From Spirosoma lacussanchae (lineage in GTDB: Bacteria; Bacteroidota; Bacteroidia; Cytophagales; Spirosomataceae): a stretch of 64,000 bases of DNA. This document shows, in pieces, positions 8,368 through 17,136 of the stretch (positions are counted from its first letter, which is position 1; every line of letters begins with the position of its first letter). The stretch is from assembly GCF_005870035.1 (NCBI RefSeq), contig NZ_SWJG01000001.1:1-64000 (forward strand), in the 5' to 3' direction. The notes beneath the pieces were generated by a model. That model did not search any database, was not told where the DNA came from, and was given only the letters and a program-made list of their open reading frames with translations. A program made the position numbers and the translations under genes.

Positions 8368-9258
8368 TCAGTTGCCCCGCTTGGGCGTAGTGCCGTATTG
8401 CTGTTTGTAAGCCTTGATAAAATGGGAGACGCTCTCATAGCCGATTTCCATGCTGACTTCGGAGACGTTTTTAGTAGTGTTGCGGAGCAGAAAGTGGGCG
8501 TGCTCAAGCCGTCGCTGGCGAATCCAGTGGCCGGGTGAGGTATGAAACTGCGCTTCGAAGTCGCGTTTGAAGGCCGACAGGCTCCGCCCCGATAGCCGCG
8601 CCAGTTCGTTCATAGACAAGGGCTTGAGCAGGTAGGTGTTCATCAGGTAGGTAAGGTCCGTTTTCTGGCCCTGGTAAATGTGGAGCAGAATAGCCCGTAG
8701 CTGACCGCTTGTATCGAGTTCGAGCAGGTGGAGCAGTAACTCCTGGAATTTGAGCCGAAGCAGCTCGTTCAGAAACGGTGTGCCCGACCCGAAATACGGC
8801 AGCAGCGACTGAATGAATGTCGTAAAGGCAGGCGAAGAGGTCAGCGACAGAATAGGCTCGTCGGGCAGCGGACGGTGCCGGTCCTGAAAAAGCGAGAGGT
8901 GCTGGTTAACAAACTCCTTGAGCATCTTCTCATTGACGAAGAAGACCAGACTTTTGTAGTTCGCGTCGATGGACTCGTTCATGGAGTAGCACCCCCGCTG
9001 AAAAAACAGAATCTGCCCTTTCCGGACGTGGAGCTCCTGGGTAGATGAGTTAAATTTTTTCTCCCCTTCCAGCACAACAATTACGGCATGCTCCTCAAAA
9101 AATACCTCGTTCCGCTCGGGATACACATCGCTGCGATACGCCACAAAAGTCATCTCCGACCCGTCGGACCGCGACCCGTCGGCCGGGTCGGTGCCGGGTC
9201 GGCGGATGCTCAGCGACGCAAACTGACTGGGCTGTATGGACGATGGAACGCGGAGCAT
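8368..9258 (-). CDS. AraC-family transcriptional regulator
   Basis: The 296-residue protein has a cupin-like N-terminal sensor half (EEHAVIVVLEGEKKF at about residues 54-68 marks the beta fold) and a C-terminal double helix-turn-helix. The second HTH has the family signature VSEVSMEIGYESVSHFIKAYKQQYGTTP. The ligand is unknown. It lies upstream of the PepSY gene on the same strand, which is its most obvious candidate target. The start at 9258 is ATG and is only 5 bp from the inverted repeat bounding the next unit. Confidence 0.85.
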   Translation of the reverse strand: MLRVPSSIQPSQFASLSIRRPGTDPADGSRSDGSEMTFVAYRSDVYPERNEVFFEEHAVIVVLEGEKKFNSSTQELHVRKGQILFFQRGCYSMNESIDANYKSLVFFVNEKMLKEFVNQHLSLFQDRHRPLPDEPILSLTSSPAFTTFIQSLLPYFGSGTPFLNELLRLKFQELLLHLLELDTSGQLRAILLHIYQGQKTDLTYLMNTYLLKPLSMNELARLSGRSLSAFKRDFEAQFHTSPGHWIRQRRLEHAHFLLRNTTKNVSEVSMEIGYESVSHFIKAYKQQYGTTPKRGN

Positions 9259-9262
9259 TTAT

Positions 9263-9826
9263 TTTCGACAAGATTTACAGGATGAACAGGATTTTTCTTT
9301 TATATATCAATAAATTAGCTTTAAGAGTATAAAATCTCGCTTTATATGCTTCGTGAAGAGCTTACTGAGTTAATCATTGGGGCCGCTTTCACGGTTCACA
9401 ACGCTTTGGGACCGGGATTTTTAGAAAAAGTATATGAAAACGCTTTGGTCGTCGAATTGCAGCACCACGGATTGTTTGTTGAAGCGCAGATACCCATTCC
9501 TGTTTTATACAAAGGCATTACTGTTGGCGATTTTGTGGCTGACTTGTTTATTGAAAATTGCCTTCTGATCGAGCTGAAAGCAGTTAAGCAGGTGCATCCA
9601 AAACATGAAGCTCAGTTGGTCAATTACCTCACGGCAACAGGTATTGACATTGGACTACTGATTAATTTTGGCGCAAGTGTGAGCGTTAAGCGCAAGTATC
9701 GTGTCCGTGCATCCGCTAAGTAAGCCGAAAAGCCATACTTCACTATATTTTTGTCGAGCCCGTCTGCTTTACGCTATACATCCTATGTAAGAGCAAATCC
9801 TGTCCATCCCGTAAATCCTGTCAAAA
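9263..9826. mobile_element. Inverted-repeat-bounded GxxExxY unit (candidate mobile unit)
   Basis: A 33-nt repeat at 9263-9295 (containing GATTTACAGGATGAACAGG) and its inverted counterpart at 9793-9826 (complement containing GATTTACGGGATGGACAGG) differ at only a few positions. Each is built of three AGGAT-type units spaced about 9-10 nt. They enclose a single gene at 9346-9723. The left repeat begins 5 bp from the AraC start codon and the right repeat ends 4 bp from the ilvA stop codon, so the unit fills the intergenic gap exactly. No transposase is present. Mobility is an inference. Confidence 0.55.
9346..9723 (+). CDS. GxxExxY protein, PD-(D/E)XK nuclease-like
   Basis: This 125-residue protein carries the family signature G24-F-L-E27-K-V-Y30. 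D66 followed by E76-L-K78 in ADLFIENCLLIELK fits the PD-(D/E)XK nuclease motif, as does the later YLTATGIDIGLLINFG segment. The catalytic pattern appears intact. The function of the family is unknown. It is the only plus-strand gene between positions 1000 and 19600 and is bordered by inverted repeats rich in AGGAT units. From memory, similar repeats often accompany this family in unrelated bacteria, which suggests a self-contained genetic unit. Confidence 0.85.
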   Translation: MLREELTELIIGAAFTVHNALGPGFLEKVYENALVVELQHHGLFVEAQIPIPVLYKGITVGDFVADLFIENCLLIELKAVKQVHPKHEAQLVNYLTATGIDIGLLINFGASVSVKRKYRVRASAK

Positions 9827-9829
9827 GCT

Positions 9830-11095
9830 TTAGATCAAAAACTGGAACAAATCGGGTTTGTCATTGACGTGCTCGAATACGATGTTCTGGGCCTGCATAC
9901 GCTGGATGAGCGGCTCAAAATCGTCGCGGTTTTTCAGTTCGATGCCGACCAGCGCGGGGCCGGTTTCGCGGTTGGTTTTTTTGGCGTACTCGAAGCGGGT
10001 GATATCGTCGGTGGGGCCGAGCACGTTTAGGAAGTCGCGAAAAGCACCCGAGCGTTGCGGAAACCGGATAATGAAGTAATGCTTGAGCCCTTCGTACAAC
10101 AGCGACCGCTCCTTGATTTCTTCCGTACGGGTAATATCGTTGTTGCCGCCCCCTACCAGACAAACTACGTTTTTGCCTTTGATTTCGTCTTTCAGCAGAT
10201 CGAGCGCGGCAATGCTGAGGGCACCGGCGGGCTCGGCAACGATGGCTTCTTCGTTATAAAGTTGCAGGATGGTCGTACAAACCTTACCCTCGGGTACCAG
10301 CACCACCCGGTCGAGGTTCTGGCGGCAGATGTCGAAGGTGATGTCGCCCACGCGCTTGACAGCCGCTCCATCTACGAACTTGTCGATGTGGTCGAGCGGC
10401 ACAACGTGGCCTTCGTCCATCGATACTTTCATAGAAGGCGACCCGAGTGGTTCCACACCGATCAGTTTGGTTTTGGGGCTAAGCTGCTTAAAAACCGTCG
10501 ATACCCCCGAAGCTAGTCCGCCCCCGCCAATAGCCATCAGCACGTAATCGATCTTGAAACTGGCGTCTTTGAAAATTTCCAGCCCAACGGTTCCCTGGCC
10601 TTCCATCACCAGTATGTCGTCGAAGGGGTGAACAAAAGTGCTATCATGAGTCTGTACGTATTCGTTGGCAGCCACGTAGGCATCGTCGTATGTATCGCCG
10701 ATCAGAACCACGTCAACGAACTCCTTGCCGAACAGCTTTACCTGCTTCACTTTCTGGTTCGGGGTGGTAGTAGGCATAAAAATGGTGCCTTTAACGCCCA
10801 TTTTACGGCAGGCATAGGCCAGGCCCTGCGCGTGATTACCAGCACTGGCGCAAACAACGCCTTTGGCGAGTGCTTCCTGGGGCAGCGACGCCATTTTGTT
10901 ATAGGCACCCCGAATCTTGTACGACCGGACCACCTGTAGGTCTTCGCGCTTCAGAAAGATGTTGGCTTCGTAGCGATCCGACAGGTTCAGATTTTCCTGT
11001 AGGGGCGTATGGGTCGCAATGCCGCGGAGCCGGTCGGCCGCGAGGTATATATTATCGAGATCGGGAGCGAGGGTATGCTGATCGGTGTCTACCAC
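9830..11095 (-). CDS. ilvA: Threonine ammonia-lyase (threonine deaminase)
   Basis: This PLP enzyme converts threonine to 2-oxobutyrate for isoleucine synthesis. The PLP lysine lies in SYKIRGAYNKM (K60 from the start used here), and the phosphate-binding loop is GGGGLASG. The C-terminal 80 residues form an ACT-like regulatory domain (HYFIIRFPQRSGAFRDFL). A TTG at 11122 would give a longer frame, but a TATTTTTG promoter-like box overlaps it at 11121-11128, so the GTG at 11095 is preferred. ilvA is separated from the other ilv genes by the DUF4256/DUF3667 insertion. Confidence 0.9.
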   Translation of the reverse strand: MVDTDQHTLAPDLDNIYLAADRLRGIATHTPLQENLNLSDRYEANIFLKREDLQVVRSYKIRGAYNKMASLPQEALAKGVVCASAGNHAQGLAYACRKMGVKGTIFMPTTTPNQKVKQVKLFGKEFVDVVLIGDTYDDAYVAANEYVQTHDSTFVHPFDDILVMEGQGTVGLEIFKDASFKIDYVLMAIGGGGLASGVSTVFKQLSPKTKLIGVEPLGSPSMKVSMDEGHVVPLDHIDKFVDGAAVKRVGDITFDICRQNLDRVVLVPEGKVCTTILQLYNEEAIVAEPAGALSIAALDLLKDEIKGKNVVCLVGGGNNDITRTEEIKERSLLYEGLKHYFIIRFPQRSGAFRDFLNVLGPTDDITRFEYAKKTNRETGPALVGIELKNRDDFEPLIQRMQAQNIVFEHVNDKPDLFQFLI

Positions 11096-11243
11096 GGCTG
11101 TTGATGAGTGCTTTTTGTACAAAAATACAAAATCTCTATCGGGGATAGGTAACGAACCAACTACCCGTTAACAAACAAAGTGAGGGTAACGGGCCCGGCG
11201 CTGAAGCCGCCGATTCGTCAGCGGGTTGCTAGCTGAACAAGGT

Positions 11244-11813
11244 TTAAACCCGTAGCGAGCCACGAAAGCCACGGGCGGCATAATAGGAGGGGGCGCTGTT
11301 GTGGAAAACAAAGACGTGGCCATAGCGGTACTCGGCAAAGAGCGCACCACCCAGTTTTCGGATGGCGGCCGGTGTCATTATCCAGCTCGACGTTTTGGTA
11401 TCGAAGGGGCCGAGTTGCTGTAGCGCCCGATATTGCTCTTCGGTCAGTAGGTCAATACCCAGTTCGGCCGCCAGATCGACTGCGTTGTTTTCTGGTTTGT
11501 ACTCTTTCCTCGAATCCTGACCCTCGCGGTCGTAACAAACGCTCCGGCGGCCTTTGGGACTTTCGACCGAACAGTCGTAAAAAACGTACTCGTCCGTCGC
11601 GCTGTCATACTCGACCACATCAGGTTCGCCACCGGTCAGTTCCATTTCGTTGAGCGACCATACTTTGGCCGGGTTCGCGTCCAGCTTTGCCGCCACATCG
11701 GCCCAGGCAATGTTCTGATGTCGGTTCTTGTGCTTCTCAAACCGCGCTTTCAACACGTTGATCAACTCGTCGCGTTGGTTTGAAGTCAAAGCCAATTGGT
11801 TTGTTAGAGCCAT
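11244..11813 (-). CDS. DUF4256 family protein
   Basis: The 189-residue soluble protein matches DUF4256: LNEMELTGGEPDVVE, a mid-region rich in acidic and aromatic residues, and the C-terminal AEYRYGHVFVFHNSAPSYYAARGFRGSLRV. The function is unknown. It starts with ATG at 11813 and lies upstream of ilvA on the same strand with a 148-bp gap holding a short CCGTTA/TAACGG hairpin. Composition matches the GC-rich genome, unlike the genes just upstream. Confidence 0.85.
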   Translation of the reverse strand: MALTNQLALTSNQRDELINVLKARFEKHKNRHQNIAWADVAAKLDANPAKVWSLNEMELTGGEPDVVEYDSATDEYVFYDCSVESPKGRRSVCYDREGQDSRKEYKPENNAVDLAAELGIDLLTEEQYRALQQLGPFDTKTSSWIMTPAAIRKLGGALFAEYRYGHVFVFHNSAPSYYAARGFRGSLRV

Positions 11814-11888
11814 GCAGTTGAATTGTGTAGACGTGGTTTAGGGAATATATTGGTCGCTAGACCACCAAATCGATAGTGGTGGCTATTT

Positions 11889-12080
11889 TTATTCTTTTGT
11901 TGTCTTTCTGTAATCTTTTATGATCAAATAAATGGTCACGATGAATGCAATCAGGAAAAGTATATCTAGCGCAGGCATTTTGAAGCTAAGGGTTTTGACG
12001 TCAAAATGCCTCAAAACCGTTGTTCCTAACATAAATGCAACAATAATGAAGATAAAATTTACTCTTTTCTTACTTTCCAT
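11889..12080 (-). CDS. Small two-helix membrane protein
   Basis: A 63-residue protein from ATG 12080 (an in-frame ATG at 12107 overlaps the upstream gene). Two hydrophobic helices, about residues 9-25 and 38-56, are joined by a short polar loop, and the tail is KDYRKTTKE. No family is recognised. It starts 4 bp after the DUF3667 stop codon, so the two are almost certainly cotranscribed. It is AT-rich like its neighbour. Confidence 0.6.
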   Translation of the reverse strand: MESKKRVNFIFIIVAFMLGTTVLRHFDVKTLSFKMPALDILFLIAFIVTIYLIIKDYRKTTKE

Positions 12081-12084
12081 ATAT

Positions 12085-12801
12085 TTATAAATTTTTGATG
12101 AAATCAATCGAAACGCCCAGGAGAATAGCTGCAGTCGTAAACGTTATTATACCAAGCATATACGCAAAAAATGCTTTTACATAATTCAGAATTTTATCTC
12201 TTCCGAAAAAACTGCCTATCGCCCAGGAACAATAGCAAATGCCCACCAGACCACCGATAGCCATTAAATCAGTATTTGTTAATCCCTGTACCAAAGCAAA
12301 CAGGGCAAAAATCAACATGCCTATTCCCATGACAAAGCAGAGTAGGATTAATAGTTCAAATATATTATAGTTAGATTTTCTGAAGAATAGTTTGATCCAC
12401 AAGGTAATGAATAGACCCATTATGATGTTCGCGTACCCATAGTGCCCTTGTATCCAAGAGAAAATTTTTATTGTTGTTGTTAATTCAGCGCCTTCAAATT
12501 TTACATAATCGTCTTCTATGTGGAAAAAGCTGATCGCGATTGAATAGACCAATGACGTGATAATGATGAAGATTATTGGCTTAACGAGTCGGTTTCTGTT
12601 CTCAGACAGATAATTTCTGACATTTTGCCCCGGGTTTGTTATGAGTTCTCTGATTGTATACAAGATGCCACGCTCAAAATGCAGCACGTGTTCGATTTCG
12701 TGAACAATGTAATGGCCATCAATCCGTTTCAGGTTTGTTGGATGTCCACAATCTGGACAATAGTTTGAATGTACTTCGGCACTACAGTTTCTACAGTTCA
12801 T
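12085..12801 (-). CDS. DUF3667 family zinc-ribbon membrane protein
   Basis: The 238-residue protein starts at ATG 12801 with a zinc ribbon (CRNC near residue 3, CPDC near residue 15), then the HYIVHEIEHVLHFERGILYTIRELITNPG segment typical of DUF3667, then about five membrane helices. The function is unknown. An upstream in-frame start would add 24 residues before the ribbon and is less likely. The gene and its surroundings are clearly more AT-rich than the flanking ilv genes, suggesting acquisition. Confidence 0.8.
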   Translation of the reverse strand: MNCRNCSAEVHSNYCPDCGHPTNLKRIDGHYIVHEIEHVLHFERGILYTIRELITNPGQNVRNYLSENRNRLVKPIIFIIITSLVYSIAISFFHIEDDYVKFEGAELTTTIKIFSWIQGHYGYANIIMGLFITLWIKLFFRKSNYNIFELLILLCFVMGIGMLIFALFALVQGLTNTDLMAIGGLVGICYCSWAIGSFFGRDKILNYVKAFFAYMLGIITFTTAAILLGVSIDFIKNL

Positions 12802-13438
12802 TTTAGTGGTCAAGTCATTATTTGCAATCAGTTCGGTAAAAGTTATATTTTGATATGTATAATCGATAAGCAATCAATTATGTATTGTTGTTCGTTAAAT
12901 TACTTTCAATATTCGCTGTCTTATTCATGGCGCTTTGAGTTGTAGGTTTTCTAATTCTGTTAGTTGTTTATAATTATTGCTAATAAAATAAAAGTATCAA
13001 AACTGTTTTTTGTAAGCAACTTACTAAGTTTTTCTGTTTTCATGAGATTCGAAGCAATAAAAACGTACTGGAAAATTTTATTTGGTCTGATGAAGCCTAC
13101 TCGATTGAATCATTCGATGGCGTCTCTAGAATGAGGATCAATCAAAGAATCTACTGTTTTGGTAAGCAGTAGATTTAGCTAATCAAGCTTATCGTCAGAC
13201 TATGCAACTGTAAATCGCTTATGATCAAAGCCAAAAATCCCCAACACTCTATTAAAAAAAGGAGTCACCTTATTATAAATATAGTTGTTGCCTCTAAAAT
13301 TCGATAAAGTGCAGTTTTCAAGCAGGTGGGTGGCCCATCAGTAGCACAAACTGTGTATAGAAGGTTTTACAAAACCTTTCGTCTTCTACAACACAGCTCC
13401 GTCCTTCGTGATGCCTGATCATGAATTGCTTTAAAAGC
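12802..13438. other. AT-rich non-coding stretch, about 640 bp
   Basis: No convincing gene is visible. It contains a 9-bp perfect hairpin AATCTACTG/CAGTAGATT (13148-13156, 13167-13175) and the near-palindrome AAGGTTTT-AC-AAAACCTT (13361-13378). A 30-codon frame at 13042-13134 has no recognisable product. Part of the stretch should hold the DUF3667 promoter. Confidence 0.6.
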
Positions 13439-13480
13439 CATCGGGTAGTAGCTGGCCTGATGGCTGCTCTCTACCCGATG
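13439..13480 (-). terminator. Terminator of the ilvD-ilvC operon
   Basis: The perfect 10-bp arms CATCGGGTAG and CTACCCGATG (13439-13448, 13471-13480) enclose a loop with secondary pairing. On the minus strand they follow the ilvC stop by 21 bp and are followed by GGCTTTTAAAG. Confidence 0.75.
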
Positions 13481-13501
13481 ACTCGTCAATAAGTGTTTAG
13501 T

Positions 13502-14545
13502 TTAGTTACGCTCGGGCCGCAGGTTGCGCACGGCGGCACCGGCCTGCCACATTTCGGAGTCGCGGAGTTCGGCCAGCTCGACTTCCAGCTTCTCGCGGTA
13601 GTCGGGCTGCGAGTTGCGGGTGATGCTGATTTCGGCTTGCTCCTGCGATTTTACCGAGTTGTAGAGCTGCTCGAAAACCGGTTTGGTCGCGTCGCGGAAG
13701 GGTTTCCACCAGTCGAGAGCACCGCGCTGGGCCGTGGTCGAGCAGTTGGCGTACATCCAGTCCATGCCGTTCTCGGCTACCAGTGGCATCAGCGACTGGG
13801 TTAGCTCTTCGACCGTTTCGTTGAAAGCCTCAGAGGGGCTGTGGCCGTTAGCGCGCAGCACTTCGTACTGGGCGGCAAAAATACCCTGGATAGCGCCCAT
13901 CAGCGTGCCGCGCTCACCCGTCAGGTCGGAGGTTACTTCTTTATAGAAATCGGTTTCGAACAGGTAGCCCGAGCCAACGCCGATTCCCATGGCGATGCAT
14001 TTCTCGCGAGCCTGGCCGCTGGCATCCTGATAGATGGCAAACGACGAGTTCAGGCCTTTTCCTTCTACGAACAACCGGCGCAGCGACGTACCCGAGCCTT
14101 TCGGCGCTACAAGGAATACATCAACGTCGGCCGGGGGAACGATACCGGTTTTCTCTTTGTAGGTTACGCCGAAGCCGTGGGAGAAGTAGAGCGATTTGCC
14201 GGGCTTCAGCGCAGCTTTTACCGTTGGCCACAGTTCGATCTGGGCGGCATCGGACAGCAGGAAGCAGATGATGGTGCCGCGTTCCAGCGCTTCGTCAATA
14301 TCAAACAGCGTTTCGCCCGGTACCCAGCCATCGGCTACCGCCTTGTCGTAGGTTTTTCCTTTGCGCTGGCCCACAATGACGTTGAAGCCGTTATCGCGCA
14401 TGTTGAGCGACTGGCCAGGACCTTGTACACCGTAACCAATAACGGCGATTGTTTCGTTTTTGAGGGTTTCCAGCGCTTTCTCGAGCGGGAATTCTTCGCG
14501 GGTTACGACGTTTTCTACGGTTCCGCCGAAGTTAATTTGTGCCAT
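13502..14545 (-). CDS. ilvC: Ketol-acid reductoisomerase
   Basis: This enzyme isomerises and reduces 2-acetolactate and 2-aceto-2-hydroxybutyrate in valine and isoleucine synthesis, using Mg2+ and NAD(P)H. The 347-residue class I form starts MAQINFGG at ATG 14545. A longer frame reaching 14767 runs back into ilvN and is spurious upstream of this ATG. The nucleotide-binding region is VIGYGVQGPGQSLNMRDNG; the usual glycine-rich loop pattern is present with GPG in place of GSQ. The catalytic FKEVTSDLTGERGTLMG block is intact. Confidence 0.95.
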   Translation of the reverse strand: MAQINFGGTVENVVTREEFPLEKALETLKNETIAVIGYGVQGPGQSLNMRDNGFNVIVGQRKGKTYDKAVADGWVPGETLFDIDEALERGTIICFLLSDAAQIELWPTVKAALKPGKSLYFSHGFGVTYKEKTGIVPPADVDVFLVAPKGSGTSLRRLFVEGKGLNSSFAIYQDASGQAREKCIAMGIGVGSGYLFETDFYKEVTSDLTGERGTLMGAIQGIFAAQYEVLRANGHSPSEAFNETVEELTQSLMPLVAENGMDWMYANCSTTAQRGALDWWKPFRDATKPVFEQLYNSVKSQEQAEISITRNSQPDYREKLEVELAELRDSEMWQAGAAVRNLRPERN

Positions 14546-14642
14546 TTGTGGTACTCTTTTTAGTTGTAAAAAAATAGTGGTTGCAATCGTGTTGCTGCTG
14601 TTCCAGTGCCTTTTCTGGCCAGGACCCGAGCGGGCCAATGGT

Positions 14643-15191
14643 CTAGAGGTAATAGGCCCATTCGGCTTCGGGCAGGTACTCGACCAGGCCCTGCTCCGTT
14701 TTGCCGACGGCGACCCGGCCCGACCGGACGAACTCCAGAATGTCGTGCTGCTGGCGGATGTAGGCAAAAAAATCGAAGATGTCCGTTTCGGTGCCCGTCT
14801 TCTCGACCACTACATAATCCAGCCCCCAGTATACGACCCAGGCTTTGTATTTGCTGTTGATCGTTTCGACGTCGAGGGGTTTGGCGCCCAGCGGAGTCGA
14901 AATCTTGAACATGGCAATTTCGTTGTAGACGATCTCGTCGTTGAGGTAGCCGAAAACAGCCATCACCTCTACGATTTTTCGGATCTGCCGAACCAGCTTT
15001 TCCACTTCTTCGCGCGACTCGTGCTTGATCACGATCGTAAAACGGGATACCCCTTTCCGCTCGGTTTCCGATACAGTCAGGCTTTCAATATTGATGCGCC
15101 GGCGCGTGAAAATGATCGTGATGCGGTTCAACAGCCCGATCGTATTCGACGTAAAAACGCAAATGGTGTAAGTTGTCATGGTATAAGACAT
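14643..15191 (-). CDS. ilvN: Acetolactate synthase, small (regulatory) subunit
   Basis: The 182-residue regulatory subunit begins with an ACT domain (YTICVFTSNTIGLLNRITIIFTRRRINIESLTVSE), the site of valine feedback in homologues. The ALS_SS C-terminal domain follows. The ATG at 15191 is used; one four codons downstream (15179) is equally possible. It follows ilvB after 157 bp and precedes ilvC by 97 bp on the same strand. Confidence 0.92.
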   Translation of the reverse strand: MSYTMTTYTICVFTSNTIGLLNRITIIFTRRRINIESLTVSETERKGVSRFTIVIKHESREEVEKLVRQIRKIVEVMAVFGYLNDEIVYNEIAMFKISTPLGAKPLDVETINSKYKAWVVYWGLDYVVVEKTGTETDIFDFFAYIRQQHDILEFVRSGRVAVGKTEQGLVEYLPEAEWAYYL

Positions 15192-15348
15192 TTATTGTCA
15201 CTGAACCAGTCTGTCAGGAGCGGCCTACCTGCCGGGTACCCGCAGCCATAAATAGCCAATGACGAATGGTCTGCCAACTTGATTTTTATAAACAAGCCCC
15301 GGGCCAGCGTGGCCATCATACCGGTCAGGCAGCATCGCCCGCTGCACA

Positions 15349-17091
15349 CTAGGTCAGTCGAATCTGCGATACGCTGGTGCCGGCGGGTACCATCGGAAAC
15401 ACGTTTTCTTCTTTCTCTACAATGACTTCGAGTAGATACGGACCGTCGTGGGCCAGCATCCGGTCGAGCGATTCGGACAGGGTTTCGCGCTCGGAGCAGG
15501 TGTGCCCGTCCATGCCGAACCCTTTGGCAATAGTGATAAAGTCCGGGTTTTGCAGTTCTACGAACGAGTAGCGCCGTTCATGGAATAGCTGCTGCCACTG
15601 CCGAACCATACCCAGAAAGTTATTATTCAGGATGATGGCCTTAACGGGTTGTTTGTTCTGCACAATGGTGCCCAACTCCTGCAGGGTCATCTGGAAACAG
15701 CCATCTCCGATGATCGCCACCACCGTGCGGTCGGGCGCACCCACTTTGGTGCCGAACGCGGCTGGTAATGCAAACCCCATCGTGCCCATACCGCCCGACG
15801 TAACCAGGCTGTTGGGTCGGCGGAACTGGTAATAGCGGGAAGCCATCATCTGATGCTGCCCTACGTCGGTAACCAGTACGGCCTCGCCGTTGGTTTTCTT
15901 CGACAGCAGGTCAATGACCTCACCCATCTGGATTTTCTCGCTCTCGCCGGAGAGGCTTGGTACGGTGATGGTCTCGTTTTCGATGGCATCATATTTCCGG
16001 AACTCATTTCGCCAGACAGTATGGTCGTTGGGGTGAACGAGTTTCAGCAGCGCTTTGAGGGCTTCTTTGGCGTCGCCCACCACGGGCGCGTCGGCTTTGA
16101 TGATCTTATCGATTTCGGAAGGATCGATCTCAATATGAATGACCTTGGCCTGTTTGATGTATTTGCTGGCGTCGCCCGTAACCCGATCATCGAAACGCAT
16201 GCCGATAGCAATGATCACGTCGGCTTCGTCGGTCAGTACGTTGGGGCCGTAGTTGCCGTGCATTCCGAGCCAGCCCACGTATAGCGGGTGGTCGGTCGAA
16301 ATGGTCGACTGGCCCAGCAGGGTGGTAGCTACCGGAATGCCGGTTTTCTCCGCAAACTGTCGTAGCTCGTCTTCGGCTTTTGCGAGCTGTACCCCGTGTC
16401 CGGCCAGGATGTAAGGCCGTTTGGCTCCGTTGATCAGTTTGGCAGCTGCCTCAACCTGTTCAGGTTTGGGAACGATACGGGGCCGATAGCTGATAATGGT
16501 CCTGCACCGCTCGTACGAGTAGGGTTGCGTCATCAGCTCCAACTGGGCACTTTTGGTGATATCGATCAATACCGGTCCGGGACGACCCGACTGGGCAATG
16601 TAGAAGGCCCGGGCTATGATTTCGGGAACTTCGTCGGCGGTTGTGATCTGATAGTTCCATTTCGTAATCGGCATGGTAACGCCCATTACATCGGCCTCCT
16701 GAAAGGCGTCGGTACCGAGCAGCTTTTTACCGACCTGACCCACGATGCAAACCAGGGGTGTTGAGTCGATCAGGGCATCGGCAATGGGCGTAACGAGGTT
16801 GGTGGCACCCGGTCCGGAGGTGACCAGACACACGCCTGCCCGACCCTGCATCCGGGCATAGCCCTGGGCTGCGTGGCCTGCCCCCTGTTCATGCCGCACA
16901 AGAATGTGGTTGATGCGGTCCTGAAAGTCGTACAGGGCGTCATAAACAGGCATGATGGCTCCGCCGGGGTAGCCGAAAATGGTATCGACCTGCTCGGCAA
17001 CGAGGGAGTGCATCAGGGCCTGAGCGCCAGAGAGGAGCTGAACCGTCTCGGGCGTAGTATCTATATCGGGTGTCACGCTGGCCGTTTCCAT
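15349..17091 (-). CDS. ilvB: Acetolactate synthase, large (catalytic) subunit
   Basis: This 580-residue ThDP- and FAD-dependent enzyme makes 2-acetolactate from two pyruvates, or 2-aceto-2-hydroxybutyrate from pyruvate and 2-oxobutyrate. The ThDP activation region DTIFGYPGGAIMPVYDAL with the RHEQGAGHAAQGYAR segment and the C-terminal GDGCFQMTLQELGT...NNNFLGMVRQWQ cofactor-binding block are complete. It follows the methyltransferase gene by 45 bp. Confidence 0.96.
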   Translation of the reverse strand: METASVTPDIDTTPETVQLLSGAQALMHSLVAEQVDTIFGYPGGAIMPVYDALYDFQDRINHILVRHEQGAGHAAQGYARMQGRAGVCLVTSGPGATNLVTPIADALIDSTPLVCIVGQVGKKLLGTDAFQEADVMGVTMPITKWNYQITTADEVPEIIARAFYIAQSGRPGPVLIDITKSAQLELMTQPYSYERCRTIISYRPRIVPKPEQVEAAAKLINGAKRPYILAGHGVQLAKAEDELRQFAEKTGIPVATTLLGQSTISTDHPLYVGWLGMHGNYGPNVLTDEADVIIAIGMRFDDRVTGDASKYIKQAKVIHIEIDPSEIDKIIKADAPVVGDAKEALKALLKLVHPNDHTVWRNEFRKYDAIENETITVPSLSGESEKIQMGEVIDLLSKKTNGEAVLVTDVGQHQMMASRYYQFRRPNSLVTSGGMGTMGFALPAAFGTKVGAPDRTVVAIIGDGCFQMTLQELGTIVQNKQPVKAIILNNNFLGMVRQWQQLFHERRYSFVELQNPDFITIAKGFGMDGHTCSERETLSESLDRMLAHDGPYLLEVIVEKEENVFPMVPAGTSVSQIRLT

Positions 17092-17136
17092 AAGGGGGTG
17101 CGTTTAATATGTTCCGTCGTTTGTTGTGTGCTGTGG

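Noticed and set aside
8133-8507. A 124-codon minus-strand frame next to the AraC gene
   Set aside because: It overlaps the AraC C-terminal helix-turn-helix in another frame, and its composition (Ser/Arg/Pro-rich) is that of a shadow frame.
13042-13134. A 30-codon frame in the AT-rich gap
   Set aside because: It has no recognisable relatives, no promoter and no conserved context; it could be chance or a decayed transposase end.
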